A stretch of 64,000 bases of DNA from Falsochrobactrum shanghaiense (GTDB lineage: Bacteria > Pseudomonadota > Alphaproteobacteria > Rhizobiales > Rhizobiaceae). The position numbers and the translations under genes are program-made. The stretch covers positions 744,001 to 808,000 of the forward strand of contig NZ_QGDB01000001.1 in assembly GCF_003149535.1 (NCBI RefSeq), written 5' to 3'. The notes below the pieces were generated by a model, which had not been told where the DNA came from, did no database searches, and saw only the letters and a program-made list of their open reading frames with translations. Within the stretch, counting starts at the first letter, position 1, and every line of letters begins with the position of its first letter. Below are positions 30,259 to 39,221 of the stretch, piece after piece.

Positions 30259-30993
30259 TTGGCAGCGCGGTTAAAAACATCAACAGGGGGCCGGGTTCTG
30301 GTGACAAGGCCGGAAGTGGCTGCGGCGCGGACGGCGCAAAGGCTTGCTGATGCGGGTTTTTTGCCGGTGCTTTTTCCCGTCAGTCGCACCGTGGCGCTTG
30401 ATTTCGATATGCCTGTGCTCTCCTTTGAGGCACTCGCCGTCACCAGCGCCAGCGCCTTTCGGCATATCACGCCGCAAAGGCTTGCGCCCTACAAGACATT
30501 GCCGCTTTTTGCTGTCGGTGAAGGCACGGCGCGCGCTGCCCGCGAGGCGGGCTTTGCGCAGGTGATCGAGGGCGGCGGCGATGCCGTGCGCCTTGCCGCA
30601 ACCATGGCCCGCTCCCTGCCCGAAGGCGCGAAAGTGCTTTATCTCGCCGGGCGGGTGCGCCAGCCGATCTTCGAGGAACATATCGCCAGGGCGGGCCTCG
30701 ATATGACAGTGCGCGATGTCTATGACGCGCGGCCCGTCGACTATTCGAGCGCTGAAATCCACGCTATTGCAGGCAAAGGGCCATTTGTCGCGGTGCTGCT
30801 TTATTCGGGGCTGGCGGCAAGGATCTTTGTTGAAACCATGCGGAAGATCGAGCCGCCTTTTGACGCGCAAACGCGGTTTTTATGCATTTCGGGCCGGGTT
30901 GCTGATCAATTGCTGCCGCAATGGCGGGCGCAGGCGCTGGTCGCCGACCATCCCGATGAGGAAGGTATTTTTCGTTTGTTTTCCAAACTTTGA
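30259..30993 (+). CDS. hemD: Uroporphyrinogen-III synthase
   Basis: Cyclises hydroxymethylbilane with inversion of ring D. The protein is about 244 residues. Sequence conservation in HemD is low, but RVLVTRPEVAAARTA at the N terminus, the SASAFRHI segment, LYLAGRVRQPIFEE, and the position after hemC support the call. No ATG fits upstream of the first beta strand, so the start is probably TTG at 30259, with GGGAG about 6 bp upstream inside the end of hemC. The mitofilin-like and HemY genes follow, the usual alphaproteobacterial order. Confidence 0.88.
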   Translation: MAARLKTSTGGRVLVTRPEVAAARTAQRLADAGFLPVLFPVSRTVALDFDMPVLSFEALAVTSASAFRHITPQRLAPYKTLPLFAVGEGTARAAREAGFAQVIEGGGDAVRLAATMARSLPEGAKVLYLAGRVRQPIFEEHIARAGLDMTVRDVYDARPVDYSSAEIHAIAGKGPFVAVLLYSGLAARIFVETMRKIEPPFDAQTRFLCISGRVADQLLPQWRAQALVADHPDEEGIFRLFSKL

Positions 30994-31086
30994 CTATTTT
31001 GCGCGCAACCTTCCTTCATCTGGTGATTTTATCTGATAAGATTCAGAACAGTAAACGGCGACTACGAGAGGACCCCGAGAGGACCC

Positions 31087-32409
31087 ATGGCGAAATCCGG
31101 CACTCCGCGACATTCCAAACCGGCCCGTAAGCCCGTAACGATCAATCTCGATCCTTCCGATGTGAAACGCGTTGACGAAGCGGCTGCATCCAAGGCGATC
31201 CCCGCTGCCGAACCTGTCGGCGATCAGCCATCCAAAGCCCCGCCCAAAACCGACACCATGGAAAAGCCGCCCTTTACCGCAGGCGTCAAGCCGGAAGCTG
31301 TGCGAGAAACGGCAAGGCCCGCCGCCTCATCATCGAATACTCCGCCACCGCCTGCCCGCAAACCGGGATCGGGCCTTTCTCATCTTCTGGCAGGCGTCGC
31401 CGGTGGCGTGATCGCGCTGGGCGGACTGTTCGCGCTGCAATGGGGCAATGTCATTCCTTCTCCCGGCGCACGCATGACGGCGCAACAGCTTGAGCGGCTG
31501 GAGCAGCAGGTAGCTGATCTGCGCGCCAACCCCACGCCTGCGCCGCTCGATGAAGCGAGCAGGACGGAATTTGCCCAATTGCAAAAGAATGTGCAGGCGG
31601 CGGAAATCAAGGCGGAAGCCGTTGCCGGAACCCTTTCGGAATTGCAGCAGCAATTCGATGCACTGCCGAAAGCTGCCGAAGGCGGCGCACCGGCCGATGT
31701 CGAAGCGCTGACGGCGCGGCTGGAAGCGCTCGAATCGCAACTGGATGCGGCGAAGAATCAGGCCGAGCGGGCCGCAGCAGACGTTTCGGGCAATAGCGGC
31801 ACGATTTCCTCTCTGGAACAGAAGCTGGTTTCGCTTCAGGATAGAGTGAGCGAAGCAGCGCGCCAGCCGGATGCATCCGTGCTGATCGCCGCCAATGCGC
31901 TCAAGACCGCGATCGATCGCGGCGGCTCGTTCAAGGCCGAGCTTGAGACCTATGCAGCCCTTGCGCCGCAGGATGCGTCGGTTGAAGGGCTGGGGGCTTT
32001 TGCCGAGAAGGGCGTGCCGACCGTGGCCGATCTCAATGCGCAATTCGGCCTTGTCGCCAATGCGATCATCGCCACGCAGAACAAGCTGCCTGAAGATGCC
32101 GGTATCTGGGATCAGCTCAAGGCGAGCGCGAAAGGGCTTGTCAATGTGCGCCCGGTGGCGGGCAATGTCAGCGGCTCCGGGGTCGGGCCGGTGACGGCGC
32201 GCATGGAAGCAGCGCTTCAGACCGGCGATCTTGAACGCGCCCTTGGCGAATGGGAGCAGCTTCCAGCCGATGCCAAGGCGGTTTCAGAGGAGTTTGCCGG
32301 TCAGTTGAAGGCGCGGCGTGATGCGGATGCGCTGATCCAGCAGCTTGTGGCCGAAAGCCTGAAACCGCAGGCTGCGACGGGCAACGCTGCGGCGCCAGCC
32401 GGAAATTAA
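31087..32409 (+). CDS. Mitofilin-family inner-membrane protein (COG4223)
   Basis: A 440-residue protein with a Pro/Ala-rich cytoplasmic N terminus (1-95), one transmembrane helix (LLAGVAGGVIALGGLFAL, about 100-120), a long coiled-coil region rich in Glu/Gln/Ala (about 130-265), and a C-terminal helical domain. This is the architecture of the alphaproteobacterial Mic60-like protein encoded next to hemY. Homology to mitochondrial Mic60 suggests a role in shaping or scaffolding the inner membrane; this is inference for Brucella. It lies between hemD and hemY. Confidence 0.85.
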   Translation: MAKSGTPRHSKPARKPVTINLDPSDVKRVDEAAASKAIPAAEPVGDQPSKAPPKTDTMEKPPFTAGVKPEAVRETARPAASSSNTPPPPARKPGSGLSHLLAGVAGGVIALGGLFALQWGNVIPSPGARMTAQQLERLEQQVADLRANPTPAPLDEASRTEFAQLQKNVQAAEIKAEAVAGTLSELQQQFDALPKAAEGGAPADVEALTARLEALESQLDAAKNQAERAAADVSGNSGTISSLEQKLVSLQDRVSEAARQPDASVLIAANALKTAIDRGGSFKAELETYAALAPQDASVEGLGAFAEKGVPTVADLNAQFGLVANAIIATQNKLPEDAGIWDQLKASAKGLVNVRPVAGNVSGSGVGPVTARMEAALQTGDLERALGEWEQLPADAKAVSEEFAGQLKARRDADALIQQLVAESLKPQAATGNAAAPAGN

Positions 32410-32419
32410 GGGGGCGTCG

Positions 32420-34030
32420 ATGCTGCGTGTCATATTCTATCTCGTCCTCATTGCCGCTCTCGGCTTCGGCTTCTCGTGGCTGGCGGATCGTCCGGGCGAA
32501 CTCGACGTCACTTTTGCAGGCAATCATTATAATGTGCCGCTGATTACCGCTGCCGCCGGTATCGTGGCGCTGGTCGCGGCAATCCTGATCCTGTGGTGGC
32601 TCGTCAAAAGCATCATTCAATCGCCCTATACGCTGCGCCGTCATTTCCGCGCGCGCAAGCGTGATCGCGGTTATCAGTCGATTTCGACCGGGCTGATCGC
32701 TGCGGGCGCAGGCGATGCGGAAGCGGCGCGCCGCATGACCCAGCAGGCAGGCAAGCTTTTGAGCGCGGATCAGGAGCCGCTGATAAAGCTGCTCGAAGCG
32801 CAGACGGCGATGCTCGAAGGCCGCACGGATGATGCGCGCAAGAGTTTCGAAAAGATGATCGAAGACCCGGAAACAAAGCTTCTGGGCCTGCGCGGGCTTT
32901 ATATCGAGGCGCAGCGCGTGGGCGCCTATGAGGCGGCTCGTCATTATGCCGCGGAAGCCGCCAAGACTGCGCCGCAGCTTGAATGGGCGTCTTCTTCCGT
33001 CATGGGCCAGCTTTGCGCCGAAGGTGACTGGGATGGAGCCTTGAAGCTTGTGGATGCACGCAAGCAGGCGCTGGCGCATAGCAGGCATGTGGTCAAGCAG
33101 GAGCGCGCGGCACTTCTCACCGCCAAGGCCATGGCGACCATCGATGTCGATCATGTGCATGCAAAAGCGCTGGCGCTCGAAGCCAACAAGCTTGCCCCCG
33201 ATCTGGTGCCTGCGGCGGTGGTTGCCGCGCGCGCGCTCTTTGCCGATGGCGATGTGCGCAAGGGTTCGAAAATCCTTGAAGCGGCATGGAAGCGCTCGCC
33301 GCATCCCGATATTGCCTCGACCTATATTTATGCGCGTTCCGGCGATACCGTGCAGGATCGCCTGAAGCGCGCGCGTCATCTGGTCTCGCTGCGCTCCAAC
33401 AATGCCGAGGGCAGTCTCGCGCTGGCGCGTGCGGCCTATGAGGCGGGCGAATATTCTCTGGCGCGCGACAATGCGGAACAGGTGGTGCGCAGTGCTCCGC
33501 GCGAGAGCGCCTATCTGCTGCTGGCCGATATTGAGGAAGCCGAAACTGGCGATCAGGGCAAAGTGCGGCAATGGCTCGCGCAGGCGCTCAAGGCCCCGCG
33601 CGATCCGGCATGGACCGCCGATGGCTATGTGTCCGAACAATGGTCGCCTGTTTCGCCAGTGACGGGAAGGCTCAACAGTTTCGAATGGAAAGTGCCGGTC
33701 GAACAGCTCGCTCCCGTGATCGAGGTCGAAAAGCCGCAAATCATGGAAGCGGAAGAGGAGAGCGCTGAAAGCAGAGCCGTGGTTACGGTTCCAGCGCCTG
33801 CCGCAGCGGTCGAGCGGAAATCGCCCGCGCCGGTCGAGGTTCACGGCGCGCAAGAGGCGAAGCCCGTTATCCCCGCAGCCGAACCCGTCAGGGTCGCCAT
33901 GCCGGATGAAGCCGTTGCGCAAGAAAAGGACGATGAGGCGGCTGGTCCGGCCCATATTATCGTGGACGATCCGGGGATTGCGGAAGATGATGTTCCGCAC
34001 AGGGCGCAGAACGGTTTGCGGCTGTTTTAG
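32420..34030 (+). CDS. hemY: HemY-type membrane TPR protein
   Basis: A 536-residue protein with two N-terminal transmembrane helices (about 2-20 and 40-62) and the HemY_N domain (RKRDRGYQSISTGLIAAGAGDAE). A long TPR-like helical domain runs to about residue 400, followed by an acidic, Pro-rich tail. This is the protein encoded after hemCD, not protoporphyrinogen oxidase, which shares the symbol in Gram-positives. Its precise role is unclear. The stop TAG lies inside the left edge of a palindromic repeat-like sequence (TTTTAGAGCGCATCC), so the repeat may have fixed the present C terminus. Confidence 0.88.
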   Translation: MLRVIFYLVLIAALGFGFSWLADRPGELDVTFAGNHYNVPLITAAAGIVALVAAILILWWLVKSIIQSPYTLRRHFRARKRDRGYQSISTGLIAAGAGDAEAARRMTQQAGKLLSADQEPLIKLLEAQTAMLEGRTDDARKSFEKMIEDPETKLLGLRGLYIEAQRVGAYEAARHYAAEAAKTAPQLEWASSSVMGQLCAEGDWDGALKLVDARKQALAHSRHVVKQERAALLTAKAMATIDVDHVHAKALALEANKLAPDLVPAAVVAARALFADGDVRKGSKILEAAWKRSPHPDIASTYIYARSGDTVQDRLKRARHLVSLRSNNAEGSLALARAAYEAGEYSLARDNAEQVVRSAPRESAYLLLADIEEAETGDQGKVRQWLAQALKAPRDPAWTADGYVSEQWSPVSPVTGRLNSFEWKVPVEQLAPVIEVEKPQIMEAEEESAESRAVVTVPAPAAAVERKSPAPVEVHGAQEAKPVIPAAEPVRVAMPDEAVAQEKDDEAAGPAHIIVDDPGIAEDDVPHRAQNGLRLF

Positions 34031-34210
34031 AGCGCATCCGGCGCAAAACGTTGCCTAAAAACAACGGCTGTCATGTCTTGCGCTGCAAACGCCGCGCAAA
34101 GCACTTTGCCGCCTTGTGCGGCGCGATCATCCAGCTAATTTCAAAGCTTCTAAACAACGATCCGCATTATTGCCGGTCGTTGGGCCGCGTGGACGAACTG
34201 GTGAGGGTGA

Positions 34211-34687
34211 ATGTTCGAGCGTTTACTGGATTTTATCAAGGATTTGCCCGGAGGCGGGCTGCTTGATCGGGGCGAGAGATTTTCAGGCGACGATCCAAGG
34301 CTTGCGGCCGCTGCATTGCTGTTTCACGTCATGGATGCGGACGGGGAAACGCGCGAAAGCGAACGCGCGCGGCTTTCGACCCTGCTTGCCCAGAAATACG
34401 GCCTCAAGGGCGATGCGCTCAAGCAGCTGATCAAGGCGGCGCAGGCGGCGGATCAGGAGGCTGTCAGCCTGTCTACCTTTACCTCCGTGCTCAAGCGCCA
34501 TCTCGACTATCAGGCGCGGCTCGATTTCATCGCGCTCATGTGGGACATCGTTTATGCCGATGGTACCGCGAGCGAGGTCGAAGTGGATGTCATGTGGCGT
34601 ATCGCGCAGCTGACCGGTATCAGCGAACCGGACCGCAGCCTGATCGAGACGCGCATGAACAAAAGCCGCCCCGCGCCCGATCTCTGA
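34211..34687 (+). CDS. TerB/DjlA-like domain protein
   Basis: A 158-residue all-helical protein of the TerB superfamily. Acidic signatures that may bind metal appear twice: HVMDADGETRESERARL and WDIVYADGTASEVEVDVMWRI, the typical internal duplication. The name tellurite resistance is historical; no resistance operon is near. The start ATG 34211 follows GGTGAGGGTGA. The gap 34031-34210 contains a partial palindromic repeat at its left edge and nothing else I can identify. Confidence 0.83.
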   Translation: MFERLLDFIKDLPGGGLLDRGERFSGDDPRLAAAALLFHVMDADGETRESERARLSTLLAQKYGLKGDALKQLIKAAQAADQEAVSLSTFTSVLKRHLDYQARLDFIALMWDIVYADGTASEVEVDVMWRIAQLTGISEPDRSLIETRMNKSRPAPDL

Positions 34688-34705
34688 CTGATCTGCGAGC
34701 GGCAG

Positions 34706-35956
34706 TCAGGTCCGGCCCTGCAAATTGCGCGCCTTGCGCAAATGCGGGAACATCGCGGCCCATAGCGCTGCCACCGCGATCGAACCTGCACCGCCGATCA
34801 CCACCGCCGGTACCGCGCCAAGGGCTGCAGCCATCAGGCCGGCGCGGAATTCGCCCAGTTCGTTGGATGCGCCCACGAAGACCATATTCACCGCATTGAC
34901 GCGACCGCGCACATGGTCGGGCGTCCAGAGCTGGATCAGCGTTTCGCGGATATAGACGCTGATCATGTCGGCAGCGCCCGCAAGCGCCAGAGCGATGATC
35001 GAAAGCCAGGTCAGCGTCGAAACGCCGAAGATCAGGTTGAACAGGCCAAACAGGCCCACGCAGACGAACATCACCCGTCCGGCATGATCGCGGATCGGAT
35101 GGCCGGTAAGCCAGATGGCGGTCAGCACCGCACCTATGCCCGGAGCCGAGCGCAACAGGCCGAGGCCCCATGGGCCAAGATCGAGAATGTCGCGGGCATA
35201 GATGGGCAGAAGCGCGACCGTTCCTCCCAGCAGCACGGCGAAAAGATCGAGCGAAATCGCGCCCAGAACGATCTTTTCCTTCCATATGTAGCGAAAGCCT
35301 GCCAGCAGGGTCGAAAAAGAGCGCTCTTCCATCACGCTATGCTGCGCGGGCCGGGGAATGACAAAGACCAGCGCGGAGCCTGCCATGAGAAAGACCGAGG
35401 CGACACTATAGGCTGCGACCGGCGAAACCCCGTAAAGAAGCCCGCCCGCGACCGGGCCGACGATGGTTGCGACCTGCCATGCGGAGGAGTTCCATGATAC
35501 GGCATTGGCGAAGTCTTCGGTCGGCACCAGATTGACGACCAGCGAAGCGGAGGAAGGCCCGAGGAAGGCGCGCGCGATGCCGAAGATGAAAAGGGCTGCG
35601 AAGACGGTCAGCGGCTCGAACAGCCCGCAGATGGTGAGTGCCAGCAGCAGGGCTGCCACGATGCCTTCGAGCACCAGCGACAGCCCCATGACCAGACGCC
35701 TGCCGAAGCGATCCGCCGCAGCGCCGGTGAAAAGCACCAGCAGCAGGGCAGGCAGGAACTGCACCAGCCCGACCATGCCCAGATTGAACGCATCGCGGGT
35801 AAGGTCGTAGATCTGCCAGCCGACAGACACGCTGACGATCTGCACCGCAAAGGCGCTCAGAAACCGGGCAGCCCAGTATTTCCTGAAGGCTGCATGGCGA
35901 AATGCGGCGTAACGATCCGCGTGAGTGGCTCTTGTAGGGGACATTGCTCGGGACAT
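34706..35956 (-). CDS. MFS transporter (MFS_3 / EntS-like)
   Basis: A 416-residue major facilitator protein with about 12 hydrophobic helices. FRKYWAARFLSAFAVQIVSVSVGWQIYD is helix 1, and the loop 2-3 motif AADRFGRRLVMGLSLVLEG is the MFS signature. The family contains enterobactin exporter EntS and macrolide exporters; the substrate here is unknown. ATG 35956 or 35944 could be used. It is convergent with the TerB-like gene, 18 bp apart. Confidence 0.88.
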   Translation of the reverse strand: MSRAMSPTRATHADRYAAFRHAAFRKYWAARFLSAFAVQIVSVSVGWQIYDLTRDAFNLGMVGLVQFLPALLLVLFTGAAADRFGRRLVMGLSLVLEGIVAALLLALTICGLFEPLTVFAALFIFGIARAFLGPSSASLVVNLVPTEDFANAVSWNSSAWQVATIVGPVAGGLLYGVSPVAAYSVASVFLMAGSALVFVIPRPAQHSVMEERSFSTLLAGFRYIWKEKIVLGAISLDLFAVLLGGTVALLPIYARDILDLGPWGLGLLRSAPGIGAVLTAIWLTGHPIRDHAGRVMFVCVGLFGLFNLIFGVSTLTWLSIIALALAGAADMISVYIRETLIQLWTPDHVRGRVNAVNMVFVGASNELGEFRAGLMAAALGAVPAVVIGGAGSIAVAALWAAMFPHLRKARNLQGRT

Positions 35957-36032
35957 CTTGAAAAGGACGATCCCTTCTTACCCATCTATTTGTTAACAAG
36001 AAACAATTTTGTGAGCAAAACGCCATTAAGCG

Positions 36033-36056
36033 AAAAGGCCGGTTTTCAGCGGCCTT
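36033..36056 (-). terminator. Terminator after aqpZ
   Basis: AAGGCCG (36035-36041) and CGGCCTT (36050-36056) form a 7-bp stem. Read on the - strand the stem is followed by TTTTCG. It lies 24 bp beyond the aqpZ stop. Confidence 0.7.
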
Positions 36057-36079
36057 CTCTTCCTGTCGACCGGTCCGGT

Positions 36080-36766
36080 TCAGTCCTTGCCGAGCAGGCC
36101 CTTCCAGATGAGCGCGCCGATTGCAGCGCCGACCAGAGGTGCGACCCAGAACAGCCAGAGCTGGCTCAACGCCGCCGTTTCGGCAAACAGCGCCACGCCG
36201 GTGGAACGCGCCGGATTGACGGATGTATTGGTGACGGGAATCGAGATCAGGTGGATCAGGGTGAGGCCAAGACCGATCGCGATGGGGGCGAAGCCTGCCG
36301 GCGCGAGCGAGGAAGTCGATCCCAGAATGATGATGATGAAAAATGCCGTCAGTACGATTTCGATGATGAGGGCTGCCATCAGGCTGTAGCCGCCGGGCGA
36401 AAGCTCGCCATAGCCGTTCGACGCAAAGCCGCCTGCGCTAAAGCCGGGCTTGCCCGAGGCAATCAGGTAAAGCACGGCGGCGGCAACGATAGCACCCAGC
36501 ACCTGCGCCACCCAATAGGGAATGAGATCCCTGGAGGGAAGACGCCCGCCAAGCATCAGGCCGAGCGAAACGGCAGGATTGAAATGCCCGCCCGAAATGC
36601 CGCCTACCGCAAAGGCCATGGTCAGCACGGTGAGGCCGAAAGCAAAGGCCACGCCAAGAAAGCCGATGCCGAGTTCGGGAAAGGCGGCTGCGAGAATGGC
36701 GCTGCCGCAACCTCCGAATACAAGCCAGAAAGTACCAAAAAATTCAGCCGCGAGTTTGTTCGACAT
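36080..36766 (-). CDS. aqpZ: Aquaporin Z
   Basis: Water channel with six membrane helices and two half-helices; 228 residues. Both NPA boxes are present: [12 protein letters not shown] and [12 protein letters not shown]. The selectivity filter residues of water-specific aquaporins appear consistent (Phe in [10 protein letters not shown], His in [13 protein letters not shown], Arg after the second NPA). The Brucella aquaporin (AqpX/AqpZ) has been reported as induced by high osmolarity. The start ATG 36766 has GGGGGCATCC before it. The upstream region is unusually AT-rich. Confidence 0.95.
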   Translation of the reverse strand: MSNKLAAEFFGTFWLVFGGCGSAILAAAFPELGIGFLGVAFAFGLTVLTMAFAVGGISGGHFNPAVSLGLMLGGRLPSRDLIPYWVAQVLGAIVAAAVLYLIASGKPGFSAGGFASNGYGELSPGGYSLMAALIIEIVLTAFFIIIILGSTSSLAPAGFAPIAIGLGLTLIHLISIPVTNTSVNPARSTGVALFAETAALSQLWLFWVAPLVGAAIGALIWKGLLGKD

Positions 36767-37111
36767 GGATGCCCCCGATCTGGTGTAGTGATGTGTCGAT
36801 CATGTGTTGTTTGGGATGTATATTTCGTTCTGCATTTGGCAATTGAAGTCTATCTTGATATTGTCAGGGGAGAAAATAGTCAAACTATAATCTACACGGA
36901 CATTTTCTATCGTAGAACTTTATTTATATTAGTATATTCTTTTAAATGACTTCCGAATGATTGTCGGCTGAAATTAATCGCTGGAGCAATAGCGGCCCAT
37001 ATTGCGGCCCGGCTGAATGTTGCGATATAGTGAAGCATCGCGCATGCGGGCGCGCCTAACAGGGAGTTGCCAGCCTTGAATAATGGTCCTGAGGCACGAA
37101 CAGGCAGATCG
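36767..37111. other. 345-bp intergenic region, AT-rich centre
   Basis: Separates divergent aqpZ and the small lipoprotein gene. About 36810-36960 is markedly AT-rich (roughly one-third GC by eye) against a GC-rich surround. It should carry the osmotically controlled aqpZ promoter. No supported gene lies here; the 290-residue open frame on the - strand through 36907-37779 is a shadow of ftsE and the lipoprotein. Confidence 0.6.
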
Positions 37112-37351
37112 ATGCTGCGTGCTGCGTTTGCAGCCATGCTGGGCGCGGTGCTTTCGGGCTGCGCTGCCGGAGCATGGAGCGAGACCGTCAGGATCGACAG
37201 CAAGCCGCCAATGCCCACTGAATGCGCGGGCTGGCAGAAGATCGATCTCAAGCAGCGCACGGCCATGTTTTTGTTGCGTGAGGATGCGCGCCTTGCCGTC
37301 GATATAGACGCCCATAATCTCAAGGGCCGCAATCTGGGCTGCTGGGAGTGA
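37112..37351 (+). CDS. Small lipoprotein upstream of ftsE
   Basis: A 79-residue putative lipoprotein. From ATG 37112 the signal peptide is short (MLRAAFAAMLGAVLSGC), with lipobox LSGC and lipidated C17. The mature part is only about 60 residues and includes MPTECAGWQKIDLKQRTAM, with two further cysteines that could pair. A TTG at 37076, with AGGGAG 9 bp upstream, is an alternative start that would lengthen the signal peptide by 12 residues. Function unknown; related small proteins occur in Rhizobiales. Confidence 0.7.
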   Translation: MLRAAFAAMLGAVLSGCAAGAWSETVRIDSKPPMPTECAGWQKIDLKQRTAMFLLREDARLAVDIDAHNLKGRNLGCWE

Positions 37352-37382
37352 CCGGGTTCAGGCTTCCTGTCCCATCCACATT

Positions 37383-37418
37383 CCCATATATTTTTACAGG
37401 CCCATATATTTTTACAGG
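37383..37418 (+). repeat. Perfect tandem duplication of an 18-bp unit
   Basis: CCCATATATTTTTACAGG occurs twice with no gap (37383-37400, 37401-37418). It lies 16 bp upstream of the CtrA box of ftsE and may vary in copy number between strains. Confidence 0.95.
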
Positions 37419-37433
37419 GTGATTCCGGCTCGG

Positions 37434-37449
37434 TTAACCTCACATTAAC
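37434..37449 (+). promoter_or_regulatory. CtrA binding site upstream of ftsE
   Basis: TTAA-CCTCACA-TTAAC fits the full CtrA consensus TTAA-N7-TTAAC. It ends 82 bp before the ftsE GTG. CtrA binding to the ftsE promoter in Brucella abortus has been reported, as I recall, so this is likely that site. Confidence 0.85.
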
Positions 37450-37531
37450 CATGTAGGATAAAGGTCGATATTCTATCGATTTCATCCGCGATGGCTGATA
37501 TGCCTGTGGCCAGTTTAGAAGAAGTGCACCT

Positions 37532-38191
37532 GTGATACGTTTCGAGAATGTCGGCCTGCGATATGGAATGGGGCCTGAGATCCTGCGGGATGTCAGCTTC
37601 CATATTCCGCCGCGTTCGTTCCAGTTCCTGACGGGGCCATCGGGGGCGGGCAAGACATCATTGATGCGTCTGCTTTTCATGGCCCTGAAACCCACGCGCG
37701 GCCTGATCAATATTTTCGGGCGCGATGTCGCGCGGCTCGACCACAAGGCCGTGCCGCTGCTGCGCCGCCGCATCGGCATCGTGTTTCAGGATTTCCGCCT
37801 GCTCGATCACCTGACCACCTATGAGAATGTCGCCCTGCCTTTGCGCGTGCGCGGCAAGGAGGAGGCGACCTATCGCCACGAGGTCGAGGAATTGCTGCAT
37901 TGGGTCGGGCTTGGTGATCGCATGAGCGTGCTGCCGCCGGTGCTTTCAGGCGGCGAGAAACAGCGTGCGGCCATCGCGCGGGCGCTGATCGACCAGCCGG
38001 AACTGCTCCTGGCGGACGAGCCGACGGGCAATGTCGATCCGCCGCTCGCCAAGCGCCTGCTGCGCCTGTTTACCGAACTCAACCGCTCCGGCACCGCCGT
38101 CATAATCGCCACGCATGATCTTTCCCTCATGGATCAGGTCAATGCGCGCCGCATGATTCTCGAACATGGGCGGCTCGACATCTATGATTGA
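37532..38191 (+). CDS. ftsE: Cell division ATP-binding protein FtsE
   Basis: ABC-type ATPase that with FtsX activates septal peptidoglycan hydrolases. The protein has 219 residues. Walker A is GPSGAGKTSL (about 36-45), the Q-loop is in GIVFQDFRLLDHLTTYENV, the signature is LSGGEKQRAAIARAL, Walker B is LLLADEPTGN, and the H-loop is IIATHDLSL. The start is GTG 37532 with AGAAGAAG upstream. It overlaps ftsX by 8 bp. A CtrA box and an 18-bp tandem repeat lie in the 180-bp leader. Confidence 0.95.
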   Translation: MIRFENVGLRYGMGPEILRDVSFHIPPRSFQFLTGPSGAGKTSLMRLLFMALKPTRGLINIFGRDVARLDHKAVPLLRRRIGIVFQDFRLLDHLTTYENVALPLRVRGKEEATYRHEVEELLHWVGLGDRMSVLPPVLSGGEKQRAAIARALIDQPELLLADEPTGNVDPPLAKRLLRLFTELNRSGTAVIIATHDLSLMDQVNARRMILEHGRLDIYD

Positions 38192-39221
38192 GGCTCCCAA
38201 CCAACGCCGCAGCGCCTTGCGAAAATTCAAGGACGATCTCCATGAGCGTCTTGACGATCTCAAGGACATGCTGATGGTGCGCATCGGCAAGCGCCGCAAG
38301 AGGCAGGGGCCCAGCCCTATCGTGCCCGATGGCAGCGTGACCGGCACGGCGCTGGTAATGGTGATCGCGATCATGACCTTTCTTGCCTGTCTCACGCTCG
38401 GCGGCGTCACGCTGGTGCGTGCTTCCGCTGCCGCCTGGCAGAGCCAGATCGCCCGCGAGGCGACGATCCAGATTCGTCCCGTCGACGGGCTGGACATGGA
38501 AAAGGCCCTGCAGGATGCAAGCACCATCGCGCGCGGCTTTGCCGGTGTGAAAAGCCTGAACATCATCGACAAGGATGCGACCGCGCGTCTGCTGGAGCCG
38601 TGGCTGGGCAGCGGCCTCGATATTGACGAGCTGCCGGTGCCGCGCCTCGTGGTCGTGACGATCGATGAGACCGCGCCGCCGGATTTCGAAACCATGCGCG
38701 CGGAGATTACCCGCGCCCTGCCAAGCGCGAGTTTCGACGATCACCGCACATGGGTGGACCGGCTCGTTTCCATGGCCAATACGACCGTGCTGGTCGGCAC
38801 CACGGTGCTTTCGCTGGTGGTTGCCGCCACCATATTGACGGTGATTTTCGCCACACGCGGCGCCATGTCGGGCAATAGCCATATTATCGAGGTGCTGCAC
38901 CTGATCGGTGCGGAACCGAAATTCGTGGCGCGCGAATTCGAATGGCATTTCTTCCGCACCGCGCTCAAGGGCGCCCTGTTCGGCGGCGTGGCGGCGATTT
39001 TCGTTTTTCTGGTCTTTTCGTGGTGGGCATCGCGGCACATGGCAACGCCGGAAGGTGATCAGGCAGCAGCGATGTTCGGCAGTTTCGCGATGGGGCGCGA
39101 CGGTTATATCGGTGCGGGGGTCATCATCATATTGGTGAGTGTTCTCACCATGCTGACCAGTCGGCTGACGGTGGTGCGCCAGCTTGCGACGATGGATAGT
39201 TCGGGAGTGCGTCCCGAATGA
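38184..39221 (+). CDS. ftsX: Cell division protein FtsX
   Basis: Membrane partner of FtsE; 345 residues. A basic cytoplasmic N terminus (1-55), the first helix (ALVMVIAIMTFLACLTLGGV), and a periplasmic loop (about 80-205) that would contact a hydrolase or adaptor are followed by three C-terminal helices. ATG 38184 overlaps the ftsE stop; ATG 38166 is a weaker alternative. The stop overlaps the next start by 4 bp (ATGA), implying coupled translation with the YdcF gene. Confidence 0.92.
   Translation: MIEAPNQRRSALRKFKDDLHERLDDLKDMLMVRIGKRRKRQGPSPIVPDGSVTGTALVMVIAIMTFLACLTLGGVTLVRASAAAWQSQIAREATIQIRPVDGLDMEKALQDASTIARGFAGVKSLNIIDKDATARLLEPWLGSGLDIDELPVPRLVVVTIDETAPPDFETMRAEITRALPSASFDDHRTWVDRLVSMANTTVLVGTTVLSLVVAATILTVIFATRGAMSGNSHIIEVLHLIGAEPKFVAREFEWHFFRTALKGALFGGVAAIFVFLVFSWWASRHMATPEGDQAAAMFGSFAMGRDGYIGAGVIIILVSVLTMLTSRLTVVRQLATMDSSGVRPE

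Noticed and set aside
32168..34000. 610-residue open frame on the - strand opposite hemY
   Set aside because: It is a shadow of the real gene: high GC at third positions opens the opposite frame, the sequence is His/Arg-rich and resembles no family.
35894..36949. 351-residue + strand frame across the MFS/aqpZ region
   Set aside because: It runs antisense through aqpZ, a certain gene, and then through the AT-rich gap, with no recognisable protein features.
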